64,000 nt of DNA from Epiperipatus broadwayi (Eukaryota > Onychophora > Udeonychophora > Euonychophora > Peripatidae), in contig JAQFVV010000072.1 of assembly GCA_028023455.1 (NCBI GenBank), positions 1,074,501 to 1,138,500 of the forward strand. The letters run 5' to 3'. The notes below the pieces were generated by a model. The model saw only the letters and a program-made list of their open reading frames with translations, made no database searches and was not told the DNA's origin. Numbering within the stretch: position 1 is the first letter of the stretch; every line of letters begins with the position of its first letter. Shown here in pieces: positions 47,206 through 57,875 of the stretch. Made by a program: the position numbers and the translations under genes.

Positions 47206-49780
47206 TGTAACGGTCAGAAAACATGTGACTCGTAAACATAGTGCAGAATTCGACCACCATACAGAACAGCAGCACCATCGAGTAGCGAAGCCACCCGTGG
47301 TACTGAGTTCGAACATAGTTTATCGGTTCCACAATACAATCCACGAAACAACGCATCTGATGCGACATTAGTAAATATTTCCTTAGGCACGGTGGTCAGG
47401 GATATGCAAGAGACTCATGATTTTATTCTCGAGTTAGCCAATAATCAAACTAATATTAATTAAACATTCATATTTACATAATCGAGGAAATATTATATAG
47501 AATGGGTATCGAATAAATGAAACGTAACTGCAGACATATAGTTTAAAATTATTTATTAATACATTTTAATAAAACAATCATTTACTAATAATATTTGTGG
47601 ATTTAAAGCTTCAGTAGCGGGATTTGCGACATGATTATATTTTAAAGAATACATTGATTTATTTAGACATTATTTTATATTGAGGATTTCAGTAGCGGTA
47701 TTTCCGATACTGAAATGTTTACAAAAGGAATACATTTATTTGAAGGCGTAATCTAGCTACCTAAAATTCTCGAGTGAGTATTTCTAATGCATGCCTTGGG
47801 GAATTTATACCTTTGCAATGCAAGAGTCTAAAGTAAGATTTAAGAGTAATGGCAGACATATATTTATTTAATTAAAATATTTATTTATAACTAAGGGCAA
47901 ACATTTATTTGAGAGTGAATTATGAAGATAATGCAGAGGCGGAGTGATATATAGAATAATAAAATTAAGTAAAGGAACACGTGGTACGCTTTAGAAAGGC
48001 GATATGGAATGGCAGTATATTGAAACTGCAATGCCGCGAATGGGTTTATAAGAATGTCAGGCTGGTCTCTGCCCCGACCCGACGAAGTAAGGTGTCACAT
48101 AAGCATAACCAGGGACAAGCGGTCCGTGTCGCATTTTTGCCGGCTGGCTGCATGACGTTGTCAAGTCCTACGGGAGCACCCATTATGCCCGCTTGTGTAG
48201 GACGACTGGGGTTAATTTCAACCCTGAAGAATCCGGAAATTTCACGGCGGAATGGGTCATCGCGTCTCTAAAACGTAACACATGTATACTGTATAAACGA
48301 TTATGATAAGATTTAAATGGATTTCTAATTCGGCCCGACATTATCAACATTTACTAAAGAACGTTGGCGACTCTCAAAGAAATGTAATTTTCTGGAATTA
48401 TTCATAATGATTTAATAAATACAAAACATATATAAATTGGGAATTATTATAACTAATACGTCAGCCATTTGCGAAGTTGTAGACCCCTGCATTAAAATAA
48501 ATGAAGCATTGAATGCGTGTCGATTTATATGAAAGTTAAGTTATTAAAGAAAGTAAATATTAATGAAAATTTGACACGCATTCATTGTTTTAAGCGATCA
48601 TAGATTTAAACTTTGAAAATTGAAATAATTATGAGCATGCAATAATTAAATAATAACTATAGATAGAAATGTAGATTATAGAAATACGCACCCAAGACAG
48701 AATGAGGTAAGCTAGATTAGTAGAGAAATTTACACATTAAGTTAATTATTCAGTTTTAGTTATACAAATGATAGTTTTTACATTTTATAAATTTAGATAA
48801 GTAGTATGAAGAAGAGCTATAGCATATTATTAGAGTACTCTAGAGTTTGAACACAGACAGGTACCTGTTTTATAAGAAGTTTTCTGATTCCATTAGTTTA
48901 GCAGCAAAAAGTTCACGAGTGGCAATTCTTTCTTGTATTTAGATATTCATTTAATTTCATGGCAGCAGCAGCTTTTTCATTCATTTCAGGCAGCAGATCT
49001 TCATGGTGAATTTATGACGGGCAATGGAAAGTTCAGCATCCGATAGGCCATCTCCCGATGGAGAATAATCTAGGTGCTTTACTCGGTCATACCTTGGCAG
49101 GAACAAATTATTTTTATTATTTTTGGAGACTCTCAGTGATCGAGAGCAAAGCTAAAGTTTAAGTGAATGTCTCCAGCAAGTCTAAGATGGCCTCTTTTTT
49201 TTATCTTGATCTTTCACATTTTTGTTAAGATATTTTTAGGTTCTACTTAATCTGCCCTGAGGATAATCAATGCATTTAGTTGGTTTTTAATTAAAGAAAG
49301 CTGCCGTTCTATTGTTTACATTTTACATTTACTAATTAATTTTGGGGAATTTTTCTTTAATTAATCTATTATCTATCACTGACCGATGCTTTTAAATTTC
49401 AAAAACAAAAAGGGAACATAAGATTATTTTAACTTTTAATTAAATATTACATCAGATATTTTTAGAATTATTATTAAATGAAATTTAAACAAAGCAATAA
49501 ATACGAACTTTATAATCCAAAATAAATGATTAAAATTATACAAAATTATATAACTAAAAGAAATCTAAATTATATTATTTTATCCCTATTTATTGCGTTT
49601 AATTTGAGATCGAAATGTGTGCGTGTTTATGCTGAATTCTACATATATTTATACATTTCTAAGATTGCTACACACACAATTCGATACCAAAAAGTTTAAA
49701 TTTGGGCGGGATAGACCGGTCAGTGAGAGACGACAGAAAAAGGTGAAACTTAAGATTCGAATACGAATCTTACTGTTTCA
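47206..49780 (-). mobile_element. Solo LTR (2.58 kb) inserted in repeat A
   Basis: The segment is absent from copy B, which gives the exact ends: TGTAACGGTC on the left, TACTGTTTCA on the right, with (AT)n on both sides. Read on the minus strand it starts TGAAACAGT and ends GACCGTTACA. The start forms a hairpin (49744-49780) with paired blocks TGAAAC/GTTTCA and TAAGATTCG/CGAATCTTA. The minus orientation is inferred from this hairpin, which sits at the 5' end of the oriented LTRs here. The GC-rich patch at 48050-48280 carries a 96-codon frame with no recognised domain. Confidence 0.8.
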
Positions 49781-50321
49781 ATATATATATATGAGGTACA
49801 AAACTAAATGAGCTTTCTATTAATTAATTTACGGAAGTCTTCTTGTAATGATTTTTAAATTTAAAAAAAAAATAACAGGGGAAGGATTTAAAGTTAATAG
49901 CTCATTGAATTTTGTAGTTGGCCATTTCAGTAAGTCAAATAATCTAAACAAACCGACAAAAATTAATTTAATTTGCCGCATCAAAATAATGTAAAATTTT
50001 ATAAGAATTGATATTTTAAATTGAATAAAATTAAAAGACGCATTTCAAACCAAGCCGTATAAACATTATTGATTTGGAAAACAAGTAAAATGGAATCAAT
50101 GGCTTGCAGCAAATTGGATGTTACCTCAGAATCAATCAGTACGCATTCCATGGCTGGAAACAGACATTTATACAGTTAGATTATTTGCAGGCTTCCTTGA
50201 CACAGACAGTCTCTGGCTAGATATTTAAGCACTGGAAAGGCATGGATGAGTTGGTGGAACAGACCTCTGAGAAGCAAACTACCGATCTTTTCACCCCGTC
50301 ATTTCTTTAGGCACAATATAT
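49781..50321. repeat. Direct repeat A, part 2
   Basis: Matches copy B at 63106-63665 from GAGGTACAAAACTAAATGAG onward; copy B has an extra stretch near 63388. It ends in an AT tract where the gag-bearing element inserted. Confidence 0.9.
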
Positions 50322-52074
50322 ATTATAACGGAAATGGTTATTCGTACGGTTGCTTAATTATTTGTGTATTCAATTATATTTATTTTGATTATTTTATTCT
50401 ACATTATACTTAATTTATTATACTTTAATTCTTTCTCCGACTTTGATTCTTTATCCATTTATTGTTTTCAACTTAGATTCTTTATTATCTTATTCATTAT
50501 TTTAACCAACGCCGTTACAATACAAGCAGAGAGCTAATACAGATACAAATTTAACTTCATATCTATACCCTTGACTGAACCCCAAGGCAATACATACATA
50601 TTATCTTGGCATTATTTTTCCCAGCCAAGAACTCTCGGCTGCTGAACAGAGCAAACTATTTCAAAGAAACTTAGCGAATGTCCAGCGCTTGCTATTTATT
50701 TTTTAGAATTGGGATTTCGCACGAACAAGCAGCACATGAATATCTTAAACAAATCAGTATGCCCCTTTAATCACTACTTACAGTTTCCCCCCTGTCGTAG
50801 CTTGGTGATAGGAGAATAAAGCAAGGATACGAAATTTAATGACAAATATGTTTAATAATAATATTCACACTTTATATAAAAAATTACATTATAATAACAA
50901 TAATAAACACACACTTATAAATACTTGGCTATAATAAATATATGAAAATAGATCAGATATTAAAGTTCTTAAAGTCCTGTTGATAGAGTTCTATTCTATC
51001 AAATCATGGATTTTATATTTAGTTATGAATAGTAGATAAATGAAAATGCATGCATGCTTTTACCTAGGCTTTGCTGTAATTGTCCCATGGGTATTTCTCC
51101 CGAGCGCTCTTGATTAACTTCCTCCGTTTGTGGGGTTATTTCTTTCCAGTTTTTGCTTGTTGATTCCTTAGGTTCTCCATTAACTTCCTCAGTTTGTGGG
51201 GTTATTTTCATCCAGTTTGCTGGTTGATTCTTTAGGTTGAGTTTCAATTGACAGCTACAGAAGCGGCAATCCCTCTAGCAGGTCAGGCAAAGATCTTACA
51301 TTGCGAGTCAGTGATGAGACGGCTTGAATCCGAACCCACGTCCCTTTAACGCCACTAGCCACGCACTTCTTCCATTTTCTTTTAGCTGTTGCTTCTCTAA
51401 AGTCTCTACTAGCAATGCCAGACAAAAATTGTAATTTTATTAATCTCTTTCTTTTGTTCATTGTTTTTAAAATTTTTTAATTAAGACTTAGATTTCCAAC
51501 CAATTCTTATCATTATGTTTCTTTATTTAATTAGTGGCTGGAATGTAAGTCCCAATTAATTTAACAGATCAGGCAAAGATCTTCCATTGATAACATTTCT
51601 TTGTCCGTGGAATTTAATTTGTCCAACAGACTTTCACACCTACGGCCATATTGTTTCTTTTTTTATATATCACATATTACATTTATTTTATTTAAAGTTT
51701 ACAATTCATTCATTTTTTTCACATTTACGTTTTACATTTATTTTAATTTGTTATAATATATTTTTTTTTAATAAGAGAGAAGACATGCATTTCTTTATGC
51801 TTCCTTTTCCCCTCTCCCACAATAAACAAAATAACTTTCTAGCATTTGACTTACCAGAGAGAAAGAGACACATTTCTTTATTTATGCAGCCCCCCTCCCC
51901 TTCTCTTACTATTACAAAATCCACAGTAATTTTGACATTAGAATTTCAATTTTTCTTTTCCTTCCTTTCTTTTTTTTTTAAAAAAATTTATTAGCTAATT
52001 TATTTCACCTTTATTACTTTCTAATTTTATTAATAAATATATATGTGTGTCGACGACTTTACGTGGTCGTCACA
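50322..52074 (-). repeat. 3' LTR of the gag-bearing element
   Basis: Minus-strand start TGTGACGACC, end CGTTATAAT. It includes minus-strand frames 51255-51461 and 51023-51247 that are kept open in both LTRs. The second has a duplicated block (NWMKITPQTEEVN and NWKEITPQTEEVN). Confidence 0.92.
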
Positions 52075-53149
52075 TTACACTCTGCCCGTTTTTGAGAATT
52101 AAAATCGGGTCGAATCTTATTCTGAGATGAGAGCCTATTTTAATTCTTTGCTTTCAACTCTTACTTCTGCTTTTATTACATACTTTCCCACTCTGTCATG
52201 ATGAGTGATAATGATGATGAGGATGACTGCAGAGAGACAGCTAGGTAAAGCTACACAATTCTTTCCGATCGATTTTGGCTGATCAACCAATTTAATCTCA
52301 ACGCCTACGAGACCATGGCATAACTTAACTCTATCAAAAAAAAAACATAACAGGGGTTTAAAGCGTGTGAACAGCAGGATATTTCTACTGCCTGCTCATC
52401 TTGCGCAAACAACAAATTCTTATTCTTTATTTATTTATTTATTTTATTCAAGGCACTAATTCTTATTTCTTCATTTATTTATTTTGAGACACTAATTCTT
52501 ATTATATTGGGACACTAATTCTTATTATATAATGAGTCCAGGATTCTTACTGGTGCTTCATTTAAAAGTTTAACCATCGAGAGCCATGAGAATCTAAAGT
52601 GCGAAGAGACGGCTGAATCAAGCTCAAAATACGACCCAACATAATGCATACACACACACATATATGCCTCAATCTGCAACCTCATACACCTATCAGTGAT
52701 ATCTATCATTTAAGCATTATCACTGTTGTTCATTTAGTTTATTTTATTAATTATTAAATGGCTCTTTAATGAGCCTAAACGATTCTTATTTTATTTTTAC
52801 TTTTATTTATTTGTCAATTATATCTGCATTTATAACTGACAGATTGTGATATGAATAAACTATTTATAGATTTCTTTTCTTTTTTTTTTATTACTTTTAT
52901 TTACATTGGTCTTGCTGTGCTTGACTGCACATAAATACTCATTAAGTCTATCATACACATGAAAAAAAAGTCTATCATTAATTTCACTCCGTGAACACTA
53001 CTCTTTTTTTTTGTTTATCATAGTGACTTTAATTATTTGTCATTGCCCCACCTGTCATATGTTTAAAAAAAACAATTTTATTTTTCATGATCCCATGACG
53101 TTATCCGTTTGATCGAACCGACCTATCCGTCCGTTTATTTTCTTTCGGC
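52075..53149 (-). other. Internal tail of the gag-bearing element, where pol would be
   Basis: No open frame with protease, reverse transcriptase, RNase H or integrase motifs. Contains TTTATTTATTT-type repeats near 52430-52460 and, just before the LTR, a weak purine stretch AAAAACGGGCAGAG on the minus strand. Confidence 0.7.
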
Positions 53150-54529
53150 TTAGTTTTTGTCTGGAGGTTTCTTATCATTTTTCCTACTATATTTATATCC
53201 ACTTGTGCTGGGACCTGGAACACTGTTTCGATGTCCTCTAGAGTCGGCTTGCTCATATGGATGATTGAGATCTGAACTCCTTCCGGTCTGTTCGGACATT
53301 TCAGCCCTTTCGGATCTATCAGGAAATGCCTGGCTTCCTTCCCAATAATCATGATGAGGATTGTATTGCATTCTTCCGATGTGCGGATCATTGGGCTGGG
53401 GTTTAAATCCCCGATCCTCCACCTTGTAATTAGGCCTAGTGCTGTCGAACGCATTCAGCAACTCGGCAACCTGCTCGACAGTCTTCCTTTCAGTGCCTAT
53501 GAGCATCTGTTCTATATTATGAGGAAAATTGTGCCTTGTTATCCGAATGATTTGTCGCTCCGACAAAGGATGGGCTGTTAGCGCCCGTAACTTCGCCACT
53601 TGGCGACGGAAAAATGGGGTGAACGGCTCCCCAGGCCTCCATTTGTCTTGTGTTGTCCGATGTAAAATATTTTCCTGATGATCTTCACTCCAGTAGCTGG
53701 CGAGTAAGGCATCTTTGTACTCCATAAATGTATTTGGTTTGTTAAATAACGAATCCAACCAAGATTGCGCGGCACCTTGTATATGACTACATGCAATGGC
53801 GATCATGGCCTCGTCACTCAGCCGGTTTACCGCGAAATACCTCTCTAGGCTGCCAAGATGCTCTATTGGGCTTTCCCCCACGTAACCAGAGAAGACCCGA
53901 ATTTTTAAAAACTGGTTCACTGTAGCAGGATTCACAGGGTTATCTCCACTGCCTGCGTACATGCATTCGCTCACACCTCTCTGCTCTTTATTATTAGTCT
54001 TGGCTACTTCTGTCATATTCTCCCCTTCCCTTACCTTTACTTCTAGCTTCTCAACTGTTCCTGCTAACTGATTGATGCCTATTCTCATATTCTCTATGAT
54101 TTTCTCAGTTTCATCCGCTATAGTCTCTAATTTCTCATCTTGTTCCGTTTTCAAATTTTCTACTTCTTGGCCTAACGTTTCCATCTTACCCTTCACATAC
54201 TCCATCTCATCATTTACTTCTTCAAATTTTTGGTTAAAATTCTTACTTAGTCGTTCGTCCAACTCTTCTACCTTCCTACTATTTCTTCCACCTATTTCCC
54301 TCATTTCCATAAACAACCTTTGCTGGCCTTCCATTAATTTCGTGAACATATCCATTATATTATAGCTTTCTATTTTAATTTTATCATCAACCACTGTCTC
54401 CATTCCCTTTCTAATTTCTATATCTCCGTCACTAGCTATTTCTCCGGACGGTTCCATTAGTTCTTCGGAGGTTTTTCCTATTTCGCCCACTAGAGCGTCC
54501 ATTTTTATTTTTGATCTGGTGTGCATCAA
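53150..54529 (-). CDS. gag: Gag-like capsid protein of an LTR retrotransposon
   Basis: 459 codons, intact, from ATG. Residues about 1-60 are acidic. Residues about 60-170 form a long heptad-rich coiled coil (EELDERLSKNFNQKFEEV, KMETLGQEVENLKTEQDEKL). Residues about 195-370 look like a Gypsy-type capsid domain: FLKIRVFSGYVGESPIEHLG, then YFAVNRLSDEAMIAIACSHI, AAQSWLDSLF and FFRRQVAKLRAL. The C terminus is Pro/Ser/Lys-rich and hydrophilic. I see no CCHC zinc knuckle, so RNA binding may rely on the basic tail (KYSRKNDKKPPDKN). The protein would assemble virus-like particles in the cytoplasm. The leader between primer site and ATG is about 390 nt. No pol follows. Its intact frame next to near-identical LTRs suggests it is recent or under selection. 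Confidence 0.9.
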   Translation of the reverse strand: MMHTRSKIKMDALVGEIGKTSEELMEPSGEIASDGDIEIRKGMETVVDDKIKIESYNIMDMFTKLMEGQQRLFMEMREIGGRNSRKVEELDERLSKNFNQKFEEVNDEMEYVKGKMETLGQEVENLKTEQDEKLETIADETEKIIENMRIGINQLAGTVEKLEVKVREGENMTEVAKTNNKEQRGVSECMYAGSGDNPVNPATVNQFLKIRVFSGYVGESPIEHLGSLERYFAVNRLSDEAMIAIACSHIQGAAQSWLDSLFNKPNTFMEYKDALLASYWSEDHQENILHRTTQDKWRPGEPFTPFFRRQVAKLRALTAHPLSERQIIRITRHNFPHNIEQMLIGTERKTVEQVAELLNAFDSTRPNYKVEDRGFKPQPNDPHIGRMQYNPHHDYWEGSQAFPDRSERAEMSEQTGRSSDLNHPYEQADSRGHRNSVPGPSTSGYKYSRKNDKKPPDKN

Positions 54530-54916
54530 ATTTATTTAACACACACACACTAATTAATCACTTATATTTTATTCTACAGCTTTACTATCTAACCTTATCC
54601 TTATAGGATTATATTACTTTACTAACTTTATATTTCACGGACACTAGGTACGTTTGTTCGGCTCTCCCCGTCTCACTCACTAATCATCACTCACCCACGC
54701 CTGCCTTCAAGACCCCTCCGCAACTGTCTCCAATTTACAACCTAACTTCCCACATTGAATCACGTTCTCTTTCTCTCCTTTTACCCTCTAATATTTATTT
54801 TATTTCTTGCTTTGTCTACCACCAAGCTATTTTTTGATTTGTTTATTAATTATTGCATAAACTATTAATTTTGTTATATTCAAATTCAAATGGGCTGAAC
54901 TTGTAAACGTGAAAAT

Positions 54917-54934
54917 ATCCCGGACTGGCCCCCA
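54917..54934 (-). promoter_or_regulatory. Primer-binding site resembling tRNA-Pro
   Basis: On the minus strand TGGGGGCCAGTCCGGGAT follows the LTR directly. It differs at two of 18 positions from the tRNA-Pro type primer site known from gammaretroviruses (TGGGGGCTCGTCCGGGAT). The tRNA assignment is by memory of that site. Confidence 0.75.
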
Positions 54935-56689
54935 ATTATAACGGAAATGGTTATTCGTATGGTTGCTTAATTATTTGTGTATTCAATTATATTTATTTCG
55001 ATTATTTTATTCTACATTATACTTAATTTATTATACTTTAATTCTTTCTCTGACTTTGATTCTTTATCCATTTATTGTTTTCAACTTAGATTCTTTATTA
55101 TCTTATTCATTATTTTAACCAACGCCGTTACAATACAAGCAGAGAGCTAATACAGATACAAATTTAACTTCATATCTATACCCTTGACTGAACCCCAAGG
55201 CAATACGTACATATTATCTTGGCGTTATTTTTCCCAGCCAAGAACTCTCGGCTGCTGAACAGAGCAAACTATTTCAAAGAAACTTAGCGAATGTCCAGCG
55301 CTTGCTATTTATTTTTTAGAATTGGGATTTCGCACGAACAAGCAGCACATGAATATCTTAAACAAATCAGTATGCCCCTTTAATCACTACTTACAGTTTC
55401 CCCCCTGTCGTAGCTTGGTGATAGGAGAATAAAGCAAGGATACGAAATTTAATGACAAATATGTTTAATAATAATATTCACACTTTATATAAAAAATTAC
55501 ATTATAATAACAATAATAAACACACACTTATAAATACTTGGCTATAATAAATATATGAAAATAGATCAGATATTAAAGTTCTTAAAGTCCTGTTGATAGA
55601 GTTCTATTCTATCAAATCATGGATTTTATATTTAGTTATGAATAGTAGATAAATGAAAATGCATGCATGCTTTTACCTAGGCTTTGCTGTAATTGTCCCA
55701 TGGGTATTTCTCCCGAGCGCTCTTGATTAACTTCCTCCGTTTGTGGGGTTATTTCTTTCCAGTTTTTGCTTGTTGATTCCTTAGGTTCTCCATTAACTTC
55801 CTCAGTTTGTGGGGTTATTTTCATCCAGTTTGCTGGTTGATTCTTTAGGTTGAGTTTCAATTGACAGCTACAGAAGCGGTGATCCCTCTAGCAGGTCAGG
55901 CAAAGATCTTACATTGCGAGTCAGTGATGAGATGGCTTGAATCCGAACCCACGTCCCTTTAACGCCACTAGCCACGCACTTCTTCCATTTTCTTTTAGCT
56001 GTTGCTTCTCTAAAGTCTCTACTAGCAATGCCAGACAAAAATTGTAATTTTCTTAATCTCTTTCTTTTGTTCATTGTTTTTAAAATTTTTTAATTAAGAC
56101 TTAGATTTCCAACCAATTCTTATCATTATGTTTCTTTATTTAATTAGTGGCTGGAATGTAAGTCCCAATTAATTTAACAGATCAGGCAAAGATCTTCCGT
56201 TGATAACATTTCTTTGTCCGTGGAATTTAATTTGTCCAACAGACTTTCACACCTACGGCCATATTGTTTCTTTTTTATATATCACATATTACATTTATTT
56301 TATTTAAAGTTTACAATTCATTCATTTTTTTCACATTTACGTTTTACATTTATTTTAATTTGTTATAATATATTTTTTTTTTTAATGAGAGAGAAGACAC
56401 GCATTTCTTTATGCTTCCTTTTCCCCTCTCCCACAATAAACAAAATAACTTTCTAGCATTTGACTTACAAGAGAGAAAGAGACACATTTCTTTATTTATG
56501 CAGCCCCCCTCCCCTTCTCTTACTATTACAATCCACAGTAATTTTGACATTAGAATTTCAATTTTTCTTTTCCTTCCTTTCTTTTTTTTTTTTTTAAAAA
56601 ATTTATTAGCTAATTTATTTCACCTTTATTACTTTCTAATTTTATTAATAAATATATATGTGTGTCGACGACTTTACGTGGTCGTCACA
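54935..56689 (-). repeat. 5' LTR of the gag-bearing element
   Basis: Same termini as the 3' LTR. The 5' terminus forms a short hairpin (56661-56689: TGTG and ACGAC pairing with GTCGT and CACA around an 8-nt loop). Only scattered single-base changes and poly-T length differences from 50322-52074 are seen. Confidence 0.92.
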
Positions 56690-57028
56690 ATATAGATTAA
56701 TCATTTCTCTTCAGTCAACTCAACAATCATAATCATTATCAAATTTTCACTATTTATGTGTTCTGATCTTTATCTATAGGATTGAATCTACACTGACCTC
56801 CACCAATTGTAATTTCTTTAAGAAGTTCTGTGAGGTTGGTGCTTTGGAGAAAAATCTATAATCCTACATGCTCCAAGGGTTGATTTGCTAATTAAAAAAC
56901 AGCAATAACAACAACAAGCATATTATGTTTATCAGTCATTGTATTAACAAGCCTATTTAATTAAGGTTTAGATTAACAAAAATGCAATTTTTATTCAGAA
57001 AAATTTTAGGAATTTGGTACAATGACTT
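56690..57028. repeat. Direct repeat A, part 3
   Basis: Matches copy B from about 63660 to the window end at 64000 with few differences. The true right end of the repeat cannot be seen because copy B is cut by the window. Confidence 0.9.
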
Positions 57029-57875
57029 TTAAACATATTCGACATAAACTTAAGTAGAAATTTACAAAATATTTCTTACAAATCTTACATTGTTTAAATA
57101 ATTGATTCTCAAATGTACATTGATTAAAAGATAAATATAAAATGTTACCAACTGATTTATTGAAGAAAATGTAATAAAGAATTTGAAATATCTGTAACAT
57201 TTTATAGATATCTAGGATTCAATTTAATTTAATAAAATAAACACAATATACAATTTTACAAATATTATAAATAAATAAACTATTATAAAACGTTAGTTTT
57301 AATTATAAAATAAGATTAATGAAATATAAAAGATTATAATATTGATTAAAATATACTACCACCTATTATAAGATGGTGTCAGTTAATAAAGATTGGGTTC
57401 AAACCCAGACTAGTGCTGATGACATTGGCACTAGGTGAAGCAGAAATATGTACTATATTTCCAGCTTCATATCCCTCAAGTTGGGGAAAAAAAACAACAA
57501 AAAAAAACTTTTTACTTGGGCATCCAGTGACAATAGAGACTGACCAAGGTTTATATTATTATTGGAATGGTAACTGTATTGAGTTCTGCAAGCCTTTAGT
57601 TTCTTGTAAATTTATTACTCTGCTGAAATTACAATTCTTAAACTATCATGTTATTAAACGATTTATTTTCTTAGCAATTCTTTCTTATCTTCCTCATTCT
57701 ACTAACTTTAGTCTTCTTACTTCATTTAGTTACTATTAGATAATAGTCCTTAGATAAGATTTATATATCAACAGTCCAGCAACGTAATCAATATGTATTT
57801 CAATTATATGGGGTCATACACAAAGGATCTCACATTTTGAAAATAATTTAAACTTTCCCTGGATTTGGAGGTATT
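57029..57875. other. AT-rich DNA with a cluster of hairpins
   Basis: May include the unseen end of repeat A. At 57394-57468 three hairpins stand side by side: TGGGTT with AACCCA; CTAGTGC with GCACTAG around an 11-nt loop; GAAGC and GAAATAT with ATATTTC and GCTTC. No protein is recognised. Confidence 0.6.

Larger units (their letters stand above)
50322..56689 (-). mobile_element. LTR retrotransposon with gag but no pol (6.37 kb)
   Basis: Near-identical LTRs at 50322-52074 and 54935-56689 (about 1.75 kb), the primer site at 54917-54934 and the gag frame all agree on minus orientation. The TSD is ATAT. Copy B keeps the unoccupied site (AGGCACGATATATATAG) near 63651-63668. The internal region of 2.86 kb has an intact gag and about 1.07 kb with no protease, reverse transcriptase or integrase, so it depends on a partner for movement. 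LTR similarity indicates a young insertion. It resembles Metaviridae (Gypsy-type) elements by gag and primer site. Confidence 0.93.

Noticed and set aside
51587-51994. 135-codon plus-strand ORF in the LTR (shorter counterpart at 56411-56695)
   Set aside because: Phe/Leu/Ser-rich translation of T-rich LTR DNA, antisense to the element; its length differs between the LTRs because of small indels.
53101-53454. 117-codon minus-strand frame overlapping the end of gag
   Set aside because: It overlaps gag in another frame, has no pol-like motif and stops shortly after gag, so a gag-pol frameshift is not supported.
47206-56689. One large composite element covering both insertions in repeat A
   Set aside because: Copy B shows intact repeat sequence (49781-50321) between the two insertions, so they are independent events.
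57388-57434. tRNA-like B box (GGTTCAAACCC) suggesting a tRNA gene
   Set aside because: No acceptor stem, A box or cloverleaf can be built; the bases form separate local hairpins instead.
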